Positions 54,923-64,000 of a stretch of DNA of 64,000 bases are shown piece by piece. Source of the DNA: Prevotella sp. (GTDB lineage Bacteria > Bacteroidota > Bacteroidia > Bacteroidales > Bacteroidaceae). The stretch lies in assembly GCA_024697645.1 (NCBI GenBank), contig JAILFH010000024.1:1-64000 (forward strand), in the 5' to 3' direction. Every line of letters begins with the position of its first letter. Position 1 is the first letter of the stretch. Position numbers and translations under genes: made by a program. Below the pieces are notes generated by a model. That model was not told the origin of the DNA. It saw nothing but the letters and a program-made list of their open reading frames with translations, and searched no databases.

Positions 54923-56866
54923 ATGAAGAGAATTATACTTTTTGCCTTTGCCGCATTGCTGACAATTGCCGCAGAAGCACGCATCATACATCTATTACCC
55001 CGGCCCCAACAACTTTCAGAAAAGCCGGGTGCAGGCTATTTTGCACTGGGTCGGAAGGTGGTAGTGAGCGACCCTACTAACTGCTGGCTGCTGCAGTCGT
55101 TTCTTGAAGAGAATGGCTGCAAGACTGCTGCAAAGTCAAAGGGAAGAATCGAAGTGAAACTCGTGGAAACCATCCCTGGTTCCTACGACTACAAACTGGA
55201 AGGTTATGAAAACGAGGCCTATCGGTTGGAAGTGGATGAAAATCTCATCAAGATTGAGGCCGTTTCACCGACTGGAGTTATTCGAGCCGTACAGACGTTG
55301 CAGCAACTGGCCGAAGGCTATCAGGGTCGAACCGCTATTGAGGCAGTGAGCATCACCGACTGGCCTGCATTCAAACTGCGTGGATATATGCACGACTGCG
55401 GTCGTTCGTTTATCCCCTTCGATGACTTGAAACGCCAACTGCGACTGCTCTCACGCTTCAAGGTGAACACGTTCCACTGGCATCTGACCGAAAATCAGGG
55501 GTGGCGCTTTGAAGTGCCTCTCTATCCACAACTGACCAGTGCGGCTTCAATGACTCGTCACCCAGGTCAATACTATACTCAGGAGCAATGTCGCGAACTC
55601 GAAGCACTGGGCCGCCGATATGGCATCATCGTTATCCCCGAAATCGATATGCCGGGACACAGCGCTGCTTTTGAACGCGCTATGGGCCACTCGATGCAGA
55701 CACCGCAGGGTATGAACGAGATGAAGAATGCCTTAGCGGAGTTAGCCAATGCCTTTCCGCTTGCACCCTATATCCATATCGGAGCCGATGAAGTTAACAT
55801 CAATATGCCGGAATTTGTGCCAACAATGGTCAACTGGCTCCACACGATGGGGCGAAAGGTTGTTATGTGGAATCCCACAAAGGCGCAGCCACAACTGGCC
55901 GATATGGTGCAACTCTGGAGCACGGCGGGGCGACTGATTAAAGGTCGTCCGAACATCGACTGTCGCTATAACTACCTGAACCATTTCGACTCGTTTGCCG
56001 ATGTGGCAGCCATCTATCTGAGCAACATCTACTATGCCGAACGAGGTTCAGAAGAGTTGGCTGGCACTATGGCTTGCACATGGAACGATCATGTGCTTGC
56101 CACAAGCGACGATATCCTGCGACAGAATAGTTTCTATCCTGCTGTGATTGCTTCTGCATCACGAGCCTGGCAGGGGGGAGGAACGCGCTATATTGAAGAA
56201 CGAGGCTGCGTGTTGCCTTCAAGTGGCAACGAACACGACGACTTTGCCGACTGGGAGCAGCGATTCCTTTTCCATAAGGCCCATTCGCTCAAAGATGAAC
56301 CTATCGTCTACGTACGGCAATCGCATGTGAACTGGCGCATCAGTTATAAAGGGAAGGACTACGATGCGACTGGAGCGGGCATCTACCTGAACCACACTTG
56401 GGGCAGCATCATTCCTGCCTTGCTGCCAAAGCCTGAATACGGCGACACCGCATTTGCCTATACTCAGGTGTATTCGCCCGATTCACAGAAAGTGGGAGCA
56501 CTCATCGAACTGCAGAACTACAGCAGGACTGAGGTGGACAGCGTACCGCAATATGGGCGATGGGACTGCAAAGGCTCGCGAATCTGGCTGAATGACGTAG
56601 AGATTGTTGCACCTATCTGGAAAAACTATGGGAAAGTCATTGATCGGGAAACGCCTCTCGCTGATGAGAATATGGCCGCCCGAATGCCCATCATCCTGCA
56701 TCTGCAGAAAGGATGGAACACCGTTCGCCTGACTCTTCCCTATACAAAGGTACCAGGCATCAGACTGAACAAATGGATGTTCACCTTCGTTTTCACCGAC
56801 CCCGAAGGACAACGAGCACTCGACCTCGACTATCAACCTCTGGGAGAAAAGTCAAACACACCCTGA
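54923..56866 (+). CDS. GH20 beta-N-acetylhexosaminidase
   Basis: Releases terminal GlcNAc or GalNAc from glycans such as mucin O-glycans or chitin fragments, probably in the periplasm. 647 residues: signal peptide 1-19, GH20b domain to ~150, catalytic barrel ~152-480 with 'HWHLTENQGWRFEVP' and the D289-E290 pair in 'HIGADEVNI', then a C-terminal beta domain. ATG 54923 is preferred over an in-frame upstream ATG at 54872 because the promoter lies between the two and the signal peptide begins here. The nuclease-helicase gene follows after 35 bp. Confidence 0.94.
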   Translation: MKRIILFAFAALLTIAAEARIIHLLPRPQQLSEKPGAGYFALGRKVVVSDPTNCWLLQSFLEENGCKTAAKSKGRIEVKLVETIPGSYDYKLEGYENEAYRLEVDENLIKIEAVSPTGVIRAVQTLQQLAEGYQGRTAIEAVSITDWPAFKLRGYMHDCGRSFIPFDDLKRQLRLLSRFKVNTFHWHLTENQGWRFEVPLYPQLTSAASMTRHPGQYYTQEQCRELEALGRRYGIIVIPEIDMPGHSAAFERAMGHSMQTPQGMNEMKNALAELANAFPLAPYIHIGADEVNINMPEFVPTMVNWLHTMGRKVVMWNPTKAQPQLADMVQLWSTAGRLIKGRPNIDCRYNYLNHFDSFADVAAIYLSNIYYAERGSEELAGTMACTWNDHVLATSDDILRQNSFYPAVIASASRAWQGGGTRYIEERGCVLPSSGNEHDDFADWEQRFLFHKAHSLKDEPIVYVRQSHVNWRISYKGKDYDATGAGIYLNHTWGSIIPALLPKPEYGDTAFAYTQVYSPDSQKVGALIELQNYSRTEVDSVPQYGRWDCKGSRIWLNDVEIVAPIWKNYGKVIDRETPLADENMAARMPIILHLQKGWNTVRLTLPYTKVPGIRLNKWMFTFVFTDPEGQRALDLDYQPLGEKSNTP

Positions 56867-56901
56867 TTTGAAACGCTCCCTTAACCCACGAACGGAACCC
56901 A

Positions 56902-59900
56902 ATGAACATCAATCAAAACTATATTACTGCCGACGACCTGTTCAAACGCGTTGCCGACATTCTGAACCTTTCCGACATAACATTAGCCAATCGGATGATG
57001 CACGAGACGCTGGTGCTCTGTTGCAGGGAGGCTTTGCGCTCATCGAAGAATGCGTTTGGTAATCTGTTCTCACAGGTGGACTATCTGTGCAAACTCCATC
57101 ATGTCAGAACGGCAGACGCAGTAGCAATTCAGAAGATGCGCCGAGATAGCAATCGCTCCAGAACTATGACGCCTGAAGACATTCTCTACAACTGCCGCGC
57201 TCTTGCGTTATTCATTGCGGCGGTTTTCGACACTTCGGTACCTTCTCTGCTCACAGGTCGCATTCCCACCGAGAACAAGCCTAAGACAACAACGCATCAC
57301 ATCGACTATCGCTATATCCGCTGCGTAGTAGACGAATTCGACCAGCAACAAATCCGAGCAACTGCCGACCAGGATGGTGAGAACGAGCGAGCACTGATTA
57401 TTGACTATAGCGAGCAGCATCTGCAACATCTGCGCTCGATTCTGCGGAAAAACATGCAACTCAATCTGCTGAATTGTGAACAGGTGACCAATGACGACGA
57501 AACGATTCTAAAGCCCAATCTTATCGTTGTGGAGCCCGACTATCTCATCGACATTAGTTCCATTGCGGCCTGCTTCCAAAGTTATGGGCACCATCCACTC
57601 TCATACACGATTCGCAGAATGTCGCCCAATGCCAATTCACAACCATTGTTGTTGGGTAATTTTGCGGGAAGGGTGCTCGACGATGTCATCAACTGCGAGG
57701 GCACCTACGACTGGCAACGCACATTCCGCGCTCATTTCCGCCAACAGGCACTTGACTATTGCACCTGTCCCGACTTGAATCAGAAGGAGGATTATAAGAC
57801 GGCTGCCAAAAATCAGGCTGACAATATTCAGCAAATCGTAGCAGACCTTTTCCCTCAGACAACTGCTGAAACGCCTAATGACAATCGCGCAAAACAAGCC
57901 TATACACGCGAGAATGCTATCCTCGAGCCTTCGTTCCTCTGTGAACACTTGGGACTTCAGGGACGTGTAGACTTGATGACTACCGACTTTCATCTGCTTG
58001 TGGAGCAGAAATCGGGGAAAAACAGCAATATTGAAAGAAAGTACCCTAATAAATATGGTAGTTTCCAGAAGGAAGACCACTACGTTCAATTGCTGCTCTA
58101 CTATGGCGTACTGATGCACAATTTCAATCTTTCGACAAACAATATCAACGCCCGACTGCTCTATTCGAAATACCCATTGCCGGGCGGACTTGTTGTAGTC
58201 AGTTTCTATCAGAAACTATTCCAAGAGGCGATTGCGCTCCGCAACCAGATTGTCGGAACCGATTTCTACATCGCGCGCCAAGGTTTTGAGCCGATACTGA
58301 AGGTTCTGAAGCCCGAGACTCTGCTCGAACGCAAAAATGAACAGTCGTATTTTGAGAAATACATAAAGCCAGAGAAGGAAACCGTCACTGGACCTTTCCA
58401 CCGCCTGTCACCACTGGAGAAGGCGTATGTTTGCCGCATGATGACTTTCGCCTATCGGGAGCAGTTAGCCTCAAGATTGGGCAACAGTCAGAAACCAGGA
58501 AACAGCGCTGCCGACATCTGGAACATTCCTCTTGCCGAGAAGAAGGAACTGGGCGTCATCTATACCGACCTCACCATCAGCAAGAAAGACAAAACCGATG
58601 CCGACCACGGGTTCGACATCATCACGCTTTCTGTTCCTAATCAGGGCGAAAACTTCCTGCCGAACTTCCGGACGGGCGATTCGGTCTATCTCTACGCCTA
58701 TAAAGAAGGTGAAGAACCCGATGCCCGTCGGGCATTGTTGTTCAAGGCTACTCTGACTGAAATCCTTTCCGACCAACTCGTCGTCGTGCTAAACGACGGA
58801 CAAAGCAATCCCAATCTACTGGTTCCTGCTGATGAATCTGCAACGAAAGGAGAAAACTCAACAGCCCGAATGCCTCATACTGCCAAAATGCAGCATTCTG
58901 AGGAAGTGCGCTATGCAATAGAGCATTGCGATATCGGTGGAAGTTCTCCTATGAAGGCTCTGGCGGCATTTGCTGCAGCAGCACCCACTTGCCGAAACCT
59001 TCTGCTGGGAATTCAACCTTCTCGCACTGATACGACTTTACAACTCACAAAGTACTATAATCCCTACTACGACGATATTGTGCTTCGCGCCAAACAGGCA
59101 CAGGACTATTTCCTCCTCGTAGGGCCTCCGGGAACAGGCAAGACTTCACTCGCTCTCCGATTTCTTGTCGAAGAAACACTCTATTCTGCTCCTCAGGAAT
59201 CATCCCAAGCGAACGGCCAGCAGAAGCCTCCCACCCCATCGGTTCTGCTCACTGCCTATACGAATCGTGCCGTAGATGAAATCTGCGATATGCTCAGCAG
59301 TGCGGGTCTGGATTATCTCCGATTGGGAAAGGAATATGCCTGCGATGTTCGTTTCCGAAGTCACATGCTTCGCGAGATGCTGGGCGAACAGCCAAATCTC
59401 AACAATCTTCGCCAACGTCTATCAGAAGTTTCGATTGTTGTGGGAACAACCTCTACGCTCCAGTCGCAAAGTTCGCTATTCAGTCTGAAGCATTTCTCAC
59501 TCGCCATTGTCGACGAAGCAAGTCAGATTCTTGAACCACAGATAATCGGTCTGCTTTGTCAGGTGCCGAAATTCATCCTGATTGGCGACCATAAGCAATT
59601 GCCTGCGGTAGTGCAGCAAAGCGAAGAGGAGTCGGCGGTTCATGATGAACAACTCAAGGCCATCGGTCTCACTAACTGCCGCAACTCGCTTTTCGAACGG
59701 CTTCTCAAGAACTGTCCTGAGAGTTGTATGGGCATTCTTCGCCGACAAGGAAGGATGCACCCTGACATTGCAGAATGGCCCAATCGAATGTTCTATCACC
59801 GCGAGCAACTCCAGCCTGTGCCCCTGCCCCATCAGACAGAACCCACCACTGAGCCGCGATTGCTCTTCATTGGCAGCAAGTGTCAGGAAGGAATGTATTC

Positions 59901-60333
59901 CGACAAAGTGAATCCCGACGAAGCCCGCATTGTTGCTCAAGAACTGAAGAAGGTCTTTGTGCAATACGGCGACCGCTTCGACCCTGATAAGACTGTGGGC
60001 GTCATCGTGCCTTATCGGAATCAGATTAGCATGATTCGCCGCGAAATTGAACTTCTGAATATTCCCCAACTGCTCGACATCAGCATTGACACCGTTGAGC
60101 GCTATCAGGGTTCACAGCGCGATGTGATCATCTACAGCACCACTATCACCCGCCGCTATCAACTCGACTTCCTTTGTGCAAACACATTCGAGGAAGACGG
60201 CTATATCATCGACCGAAAGTTGAATGTTGCCCTCACCCGGGCGCGCTGTAGAATGATTATCACCGGACACGAGTCCACACTTCGTCAGAACCCGCTCTAC
60301 GCCTCTCTGATTGACTATATCAAAACGAAGTAA
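56902..60333 (+). CDS. PD-(D/E)XK nuclease fused to superfamily 1 helicase (Dna2/NAM7-like)
   Basis: DNA or RNA processing enzyme of 1143 residues. The first half holds a PD-(D/E)XK nuclease: 'LGLQGRVDLMTTD' (D about 357) and 'LLVEQKSGK' (E369-x-K371). The second half is an SF1 helicase: Walker A 'GPPGTGKTSLALRF' near 741, 'AIVDEASQILEPQI' near 871, 'LIGDHKQLPAVVQQS', 'GVIVPYRNQISMIRREI', 'TVERYQGSQRDVIIYS' and 'LNVALTRARCRMIITG'. The order nuclease then Dna2/Upf1-type helicase matches bacterial Dna2-like proteins. A role in repair, replication or phage defence is possible; context (between GH20 and GH51 genes) gives no hint. Confidence 0.9.
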   Translation: MNINQNYITADDLFKRVADILNLSDITLANRMMHETLVLCCREALRSSKNAFGNLFSQVDYLCKLHHVRTADAVAIQKMRRDSNRSRTMTPEDILYNCRALALFIAAVFDTSVPSLLTGRIPTENKPKTTTHHIDYRYIRCVVDEFDQQQIRATADQDGENERALIIDYSEQHLQHLRSILRKNMQLNLLNCEQVTNDDETILKPNLIVVEPDYLIDISSIAACFQSYGHHPLSYTIRRMSPNANSQPLLLGNFAGRVLDDVINCEGTYDWQRTFRAHFRQQALDYCTCPDLNQKEDYKTAAKNQADNIQQIVADLFPQTTAETPNDNRAKQAYTRENAILEPSFLCEHLGLQGRVDLMTTDFHLLVEQKSGKNSNIERKYPNKYGSFQKEDHYVQLLLYYGVLMHNFNLSTNNINARLLYSKYPLPGGLVVVSFYQKLFQEAIALRNQIVGTDFYIARQGFEPILKVLKPETLLERKNEQSYFEKYIKPEKETVTGPFHRLSPLEKAYVCRMMTFAYREQLASRLGNSQKPGNSAADIWNIPLAEKKELGVIYTDLTISKKDKTDADHGFDIITLSVPNQGENFLPNFRTGDSVYLYAYKEGEEPDARRALLFKATLTEILSDQLVVVLNDGQSNPNLLVPADESATKGENSTARMPHTAKMQHSEEVRYAIEHCDIGGSSPMKALAAFAAAAPTCRNLLLGIQPSRTDTTLQLTKYYNPYYDDIVLRAKQAQDYFLLVGPPGTGKTSLALRFLVEETLYSAPQESSQANGQQKPPTPSVLLTAYTNRAVDEICDMLSSAGLDYLRLGKEYACDVRFRSHMLREMLGEQPNLNNLRQRLSEVSIVVGTTSTLQSQSSLFSLKHFSLAIVDEASQILEPQIIGLLCQVPKFILIGDHKQLPAVVQQSEEESAVHDEQLKAIGLTNCRNSLFERLLKNCPESCMGILRRQGRMHPDIAEWPNRMFYHREQLQPVPLPHQTEPTTEPRLLFIGSKCQEGMYSDKVNPDEARIVAQELKKVFVQYGDRFDPDKTVGVIVPYRNQISMIRREIELLNIPQLLDISIDTVERYQGSQRDVIIYSTTITRRYQLDFLCANTFEEDGYIIDRKLNVALTRARCRMIITGHESTLRQNPLYASLIDYIKTK

Positions 60334-60411
60334 AATCACATGAGAATAGTCGAGTGCAATACTCGGCCGTTTCACCTTTTACTTAAATATCGATAAAATA
60401 TGAACAATTAT

Positions 60412-60442
60412 TTTGATTTTCGCTCCGTTTTCATTAACTTTG
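60412..60442 (+). promoter_or_regulatory. Promoter of the GH51 gene
   Basis: TTTG (60412-60415), 19 bp, TAACTTTG (60435-60442). Full consensus; start near 60448, about 40 nt ahead of ATG 60488. Confidence 0.85.
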
Positions 60443-60487
60443 CACTGAAAATATTATTATTCAGAAACAATAAAAACTAACCCAACG

Positions 60488-62530
60488 ATGAAAAAATTCA
60501 GACTTTTCGCGCTTACTTTCATGGCTATGCTCGCAGGCGAAGTCATGGCGCAAGCCCATCAGTTAACGCTGAACACAAAACCCGGGGCTCCTGTACAGCC
60601 TACGATGTACGGTATTTTCTTTGAGGACATCAACTTCGGCGCTGACGGCGGACTCTATGCAGAACTCGTAGCCAACCGCTCTTTTGAGGCTCCTCTCCAC
60701 ATCAAGGCTTCAGGCGAACGCGTCTCAGGCGGCCTGATGGACTGGAAGACCTACGGAAACGTACAACTTTGTGACGAGAATCCTGCCTTCGACCGTAATC
60801 CTCACTTTGCCCGTCTGCTCGATGATGGTCACCGCGAGAAATTCACCGGTATGGAGAATCGCGGCTACTTCGGCATGGGTCTGAAGAAAGGCTTGAAATA
60901 CAATTTCTCTGTTTATGCTCGCGTAGTTGGCGGCAGCAATGCTAAAATCCGCGTTGAACTTGTTGGCAACGACAACGAAGTGATGACTCGCCAGCAGATC
61001 AGCATCAGCGGCACCGACTGGAAGAAGTATTCTGCAGAGATTACTGCTCCTAAGACCGACCCGAAGGGCTTCATGCGCATCTATCTGGAGAGCAAGGAAG
61101 GCGTCGACCTCGACCACGTTTCTCTCTTCCCCGCTGACGCTTGGGAAGGCTGTCTGCGTGCTGACCTCGTGAAGGATCTGAAGGACCTGCATCCTGGCGT
61201 ATTCCGCTTCCCCGGCGGTTGCATCGTTGAAGGAACCGATTTGGCTTCACGCTACCAGTGGAAGAACTCTGTAGGCCCAGTTGAGAATCGTCCTCTGAAC
61301 GAGAACCGCTGGAACTACACATTCCCCCATCGCCTCTTCCCCAGTTATTTCCAGACTTATGGAATGGGCTTCTATGAACTGTTCTGCCTCTCTGAGTACA
61401 TTGGTGCTGAGCCCCTTCCTATCCTGAATGTGGGTCTGGCTTGCCAGTATCAGAATGACGACAAGGACGCTGCTCGCGTTCACGTTGCTACAAGCGACCT
61501 TCAGCCGTACATCGACGACTGCCTCGACCTCATCGAATTCTGCAACGGCGGTACTGACACCAAGTGGGGTAAACTGCGCGCAGATATGGGTCATCCCGAG
61601 CCCTTCAACCTGAAGTTCATCGGTGTTGGTAACGAGCAGTGGGGACCGCTCTATCCCGAGCGCCTCGAGTACTTCGTGAAGGCCATCCGTGCTAAGTATC
61701 CTAAGATGAAGATTGTTGGTTCAAGCGGTCCTGAGCCCGACGATAAGGGAGGAAAGCAGTTCACCTATGGTTGGAACGAGATGACCCGCCTGAAGGCTGA
61801 CCTCGTCGATGAGCACTACTATCGCAATCAGGAGTGGTTCAAGGAGAACGTAACCCGCTATGACAACTACGACCGTAAGGGTCCGAAGGTGTTCGCTGGT
61901 GAATATGCTTGCCACATCACACAGCCCGCTCTGCCCTGCCCCGAAGGCAAGAACGTGTTTGAAGGCGCACTCTACGAGGCTGCTCTCATGACAGGTATCG
62001 AGCGTAATGCTGACGTTGTTCACATGGCTACCTATGCTCCTCTCTTCGCTCACGAGGAAGGCTGGCAGTGGCGTCCTGACCTCATCTGGATGGACAACCT
62101 GAAGACTTGCCGCACTCCGAACTACTACGTGCAGCAACTCTATTGCGTCAATCCTGGTACCAACGTGCTCTCGCTCACTGAGAATACGAAGGTTGGCAAG
62201 AAAACTAAGGCTGCTCCTGTTACCGGCAACGACGGACTCTGCGCTTCAGCAGTCTACGACAAGACTACTGGTAAGTACATCGTGAAGTTCGTCAACCTGA
62301 GCAACGAGCCGAAGGAAGTTCAACTCACATTCAAGGGTCTGAAGGCTCTTCCTGCAGCAAACAACGTGGAACTCACCACTCTCCACAGCGACGATCCTAT
62401 GGCTTGCAACACTGTTCAGAAGCCCTTCGCCATCACTCCTGACGTGAAGAAGTCTGCTGACGTTACAATCAACAAGAACGTGGCAACATTCACTGTTCCC
62501 GCTCGCACATTCTCAGTATATCGTTTCTAA
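60488..62530 (+). CDS. GH51 alpha-L-arabinofuranosidase
   Basis: Removes arabinofuranose side chains from arabinoxylan or arabinan. 680 residues: signal peptide 1-21 (so exported, whereas many GH51 enzymes are cytoplasmic), 'YGIFFEDINFGADGGLYAEL' at the barrel start, a CBM4/9-like beta-sandwich inserted at about 70-215, acid/base E383 in 'GVGNEQWGPLYPE', nucleophile E472 in 'VFAGEYACH', and a C-terminal beta-sandwich ending 'PARTFSVYRF'. Codon use is very even and C-ending, suggesting strong expression. It is monocistronic, with its own promoter and terminator. Confidence 0.95.
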   Translation: MKKFRLFALTFMAMLAGEVMAQAHQLTLNTKPGAPVQPTMYGIFFEDINFGADGGLYAELVANRSFEAPLHIKASGERVSGGLMDWKTYGNVQLCDENPAFDRNPHFARLLDDGHREKFTGMENRGYFGMGLKKGLKYNFSVYARVVGGSNAKIRVELVGNDNEVMTRQQISISGTDWKKYSAEITAPKTDPKGFMRIYLESKEGVDLDHVSLFPADAWEGCLRADLVKDLKDLHPGVFRFPGGCIVEGTDLASRYQWKNSVGPVENRPLNENRWNYTFPHRLFPSYFQTYGMGFYELFCLSEYIGAEPLPILNVGLACQYQNDDKDAARVHVATSDLQPYIDDCLDLIEFCNGGTDTKWGKLRADMGHPEPFNLKFIGVGNEQWGPLYPERLEYFVKAIRAKYPKMKIVGSSGPEPDDKGGKQFTYGWNEMTRLKADLVDEHYYRNQEWFKENVTRYDNYDRKGPKVFAGEYACHITQPALPCPEGKNVFEGALYEAALMTGIERNADVVHMATYAPLFAHEEGWQWRPDLIWMDNLKTCRTPNYYVQQLYCVNPGTNVLSLTENTKVGKKTKAAPVTGNDGLCASAVYDKTTGKYIVKFVNLSNEPKEVQLTFKGLKALPAANNVELTTLHSDDPMACNTVQKPFAITPDVKKSADVTINKNVATFTVPARTFSVYRF

Positions 62531-62551
62531 ACGAATCTGAATAAAAGCCTG

Positions 62552-62586
62552 AAGGGGCGACAGAGTAAAGATTCTGTCGCCCCTTT
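62552..62586 (+). terminator. Terminator of the GH51 gene
   Basis: AAGGGGCGACAGA (62552-62564) and TCTGTCGCCCCTT (62573-62585), a perfect 13-bp stem with an 8-nt loop, followed by TGTTA. Confidence 0.88.
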
Positions 62587-62622
62587 GTTATGGGTATAAG
62601 TGAATGTTTAAAGTTGATAAAC

Positions 62623-62683
62623 GAGGAGTAATCGCGTGCTAATGAAGAGCAATCGCTATGTAAATGAGGAGTAATCGTTATGA
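62623..62683. repeat. 22-bp degenerate repeat array, copy 5 (short)
   Basis: Three units of 21-22 bp, GAGGAGTAATCG, GAAGAGCAATCG and GAGGAGTAATCG as heads. On the reverse strand they read CGATTACTCCTC and CGATTGCTCTTC, close to the GAGGATTGCTCC units of array copy 3. Assignment to the same family is tentative. Confidence 0.5.
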
Positions 62684-63748
62684 TTAAGTTTCTCCCCACC
62701 CCTTTTCCTCATCACTCTCAGATGGCGTAGGAGTTTCCATCGGGAATATCTTCGCTGCATCATCAATGATGCGCTGGAAAGTCGGAGATAAAGCATAGCC
62801 GACATTCTTCTTCAGCATACTCTCGATGTCTTCAATACTATTGTTATAGCACGAAAGTTCATTGTGGCGCTGCGTACTATGCTGACTTTGCCTGCTGATT
62901 TCGTTCTGTCGTTCAGTGACAAGTTGACTGCACACCTTCTTCATCATCGGCACGACCACATTGTCAAACAAATGGTGACCTTGTATATATAAATAGGTCG
63001 TATCGGCCGTCACACCAAGTTCCTTCAGCGATTCCTTCACTTCCAGATAACTCTCCTTGGCATCGGGATATTGGCGCTGCAACTGCGAAATGCGCGAACC
63101 AACCTTCCTACGAACTCGCTGCAGAATATCAGGCGCTTTGCTAATCGTAAAATTACCAGTCTCTATGACCGCATTGAAGTCGCTAATCGTGAAATTCTTG
63201 TAAATATTATGCCGATAGTGCCAGATGCTCCAGACGAACAGAGGGAAGATGGCTTGCGAATATTCACGAAGATACTCCGCCATATCGAAAATCTGATGGT
63301 CGTTGAGCGTTACTGCTACGCAAACGCCTCGCAACGTAGGCGCATAACACTGCATATTCTCAATGGAATAGGCATAGGTATGGAGAATGTAAGGATTGTT
63401 CAGAATCTGACTCGACGTCTCGTTAGCCCCTTGTGAAAGATAGTCGTAGTCGGCATCAACACAAGCAATCATCGACTGCCCGACCTTCCCTGAGAACAAC
63501 TTCATCATTGCCGCCTTCTTGCCTCGCTCGAGTTTACCTACACGCGTAGGCAACATCACCTCAAAATACCGCTTATCGTTTTCGAACCTACTGAGCACAG
63601 TACGCCAGAAGAACACATCGTCGTAGGCTTCCACATAAGCCACGATGCGCCTCTTACTCGTTTTCGGCTTCAGCCTGTTCGCTGCGTCGAAATACCTATT
63701 ATTCAGATTGTCTTTGAGAGATTTTGGCATGTTGCAGGCATTAGACAA
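62684..63748 (-). CDS. DUF4435 (TOPRIM-like) protein, AriB-like candidate
   Basis: 354 residues of the DUF4435 type. TOPRIM-like marks: Glu40 in 'IVAYVEAYDDVFFWRTVL' and the D98-x-D100 pair in 'MIACVDADYDYL'. Proteins of this family beside an ABC/AAA ATPase are the effector (AriB) of the PARIS phage-defence system, where the TOPRIM nuclease acts once released. The ATPase gene lies 8 bp upstream. It could also be an OLD-like or uncharacterised pair. The C-terminal tail is acidic and low in complexity. Confidence 0.7.
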   Translation of the reverse strand: MSNACNMPKSLKDNLNNRYFDAANRLKPKTSKRRIVAYVEAYDDVFFWRTVLSRFENDKRYFEVMLPTRVGKLERGKKAAMMKLFSGKVGQSMIACVDADYDYLSQGANETSSQILNNPYILHTYAYSIENMQCYAPTLRGVCVAVTLNDHQIFDMAEYLREYSQAIFPLFVWSIWHYRHNIYKNFTISDFNAVIETGNFTISKAPDILQRVRRKVGSRISQLQRQYPDAKESYLEVKESLKELGVTADTTYLYIQGHHLFDNVVVPMMKKVCSQLVTERQNEISRQSQHSTQRHNELSCYNNSIEDIESMLKKNVGYALSPTFQRIIDDAAKIFPMETPTPSESDEEKGWGET

Positions 63749-63756
63749 TCATTCGA

Positions 63757-64000
63757 TTATATGGTGATTTCCGAAACCTCGGTCACGGAATCCATCCAGC
63801 CGTTCATAATCAGTGCGGGCGAATGGGTCGTAAGAATGATTTGCACGTTGGGATTAAGTTCCAGAATCAAGTCAATCAGTTGCTTCTGCCACTCGATGTG
63901 GAGCGAAACCTCGGGTTCGTCCATGAAGAGCACGTAAGGCTGATTGTCCTCGACGAGCACGGTGAGCAGGATTGCAAGCATCTGCTTCTCACCTGAAGAG
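63757..64000 (-). CDS. ABC/AAA-type ATPase, C-terminal end only (AriA-like candidate)
   Basis: The frame runs off the right edge, so only the last ~80 residues are seen. They hold the signature 'SSGEKQMLAILL', Walker B 'YVLFMDEPEVSLHIEWQ', and the switch His in 'QIILTTHSP'. This is the end of an SMC/ABC-like ATPase of the AAA_15/AAA_21 kind. Its place directly ahead of a DUF4435 gene matches PARIS (AriA-AriB). The N-terminal Walker A lies outside the window. Confidence 0.8.
   Translation of the reverse strand, partial: SSGEKQMLAILLTVLVEDNQPYVLFMDEPEVSLHIEWQKQLIDLILELNPNVQIILTTHSPALIMNGWMDSVTEVSEITI

Overview
The window looks like chromosomal DNA of a gut or rumen Prevotella-type bacterium (Bacteroidales, Prevotellaceae). 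Four things point there. Promoters follow the Bacteroidota pattern (-33 TTTG, 19-20 bp, -7 TAnnTTTG). Secreted proteins end in a 'DMQGR...KGFYVVNGVK' sorting tail or in paired dockerin-like repeats ('DGEITIADVTALVNI'). There is a type III glutamine synthetase. Diaminopimelate is made through DapL. No tRNA, rRNA, CRISPR array or intact insertion sequence was seen.

Layout. 1-6808 (+): 3' part of a GH2 beta-galactosidase, then SDR oxidoreductase, LicD-family protein, polysaccharide flippase and glycosyltransferase. 7240-24273 (-): an island of secreted proteins. Three paralogous large surface proteins (1167-1236 aa) are each followed by a tiny acidic protein (55-57 aa) whose Shine-Dalgarno is flush with the stop codon of the large gene. 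A BspA-like leucine-rich-repeat protein and a C10 (streptopain-like) cysteine protease sit between the pairs. 24404-25120: two kinds of non-coding repeats. 25134-33469 (-): envelope glycan genes (DUF6080-like membrane protein, GtrA, HAD phosphatase, UbiA prenyltransferase, two acyltransferases, phosphoethanolamine-transferase-like sulfatase). 33525-42976 (-): GH16-GH43 hydrolase, alpha/beta hydrolase fusion, aat, clpA, clpS (N-degron proteolysis), nrdG and nrdD. 43205-43434: an orphan promoter-terminator unit, likely a small RNA. 43562-45605 (+): BASS-type transporter and a GH43-like protein. 45789-47995 (-): dapF-dapL. 48557-51743 (+): NigD-like lipoprotein, ECF sigma factor, anti-sigma/beta-barrel protein, small lipoprotein. 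51875-62530 (+): glnN, GH20 hexosaminidase, nuclease-helicase, GH51 arabinofuranosidase. 62684-64000 (-): DUF4435 protein plus the end of an ABC/AAA ATPase, a PARIS-like candidate defence pair cut by the window edge.

The most unusual content is (i) the large-protein/small-protein module repeated three times, with shared signal-peptide DNA, promoter design and long leaders; (ii) arrays of ~22-bp degenerate units at five intergenic sites, each unit a mini-palindrome whose two arms change together; and (iii) two elements with ~100-bp terminal inverted repeats built from ACCTACCAT words but with unrelated cores, each followed by one of the 22-bp arrays. All functional statements rest on motif recognition by eye; no search or structure prediction was run.
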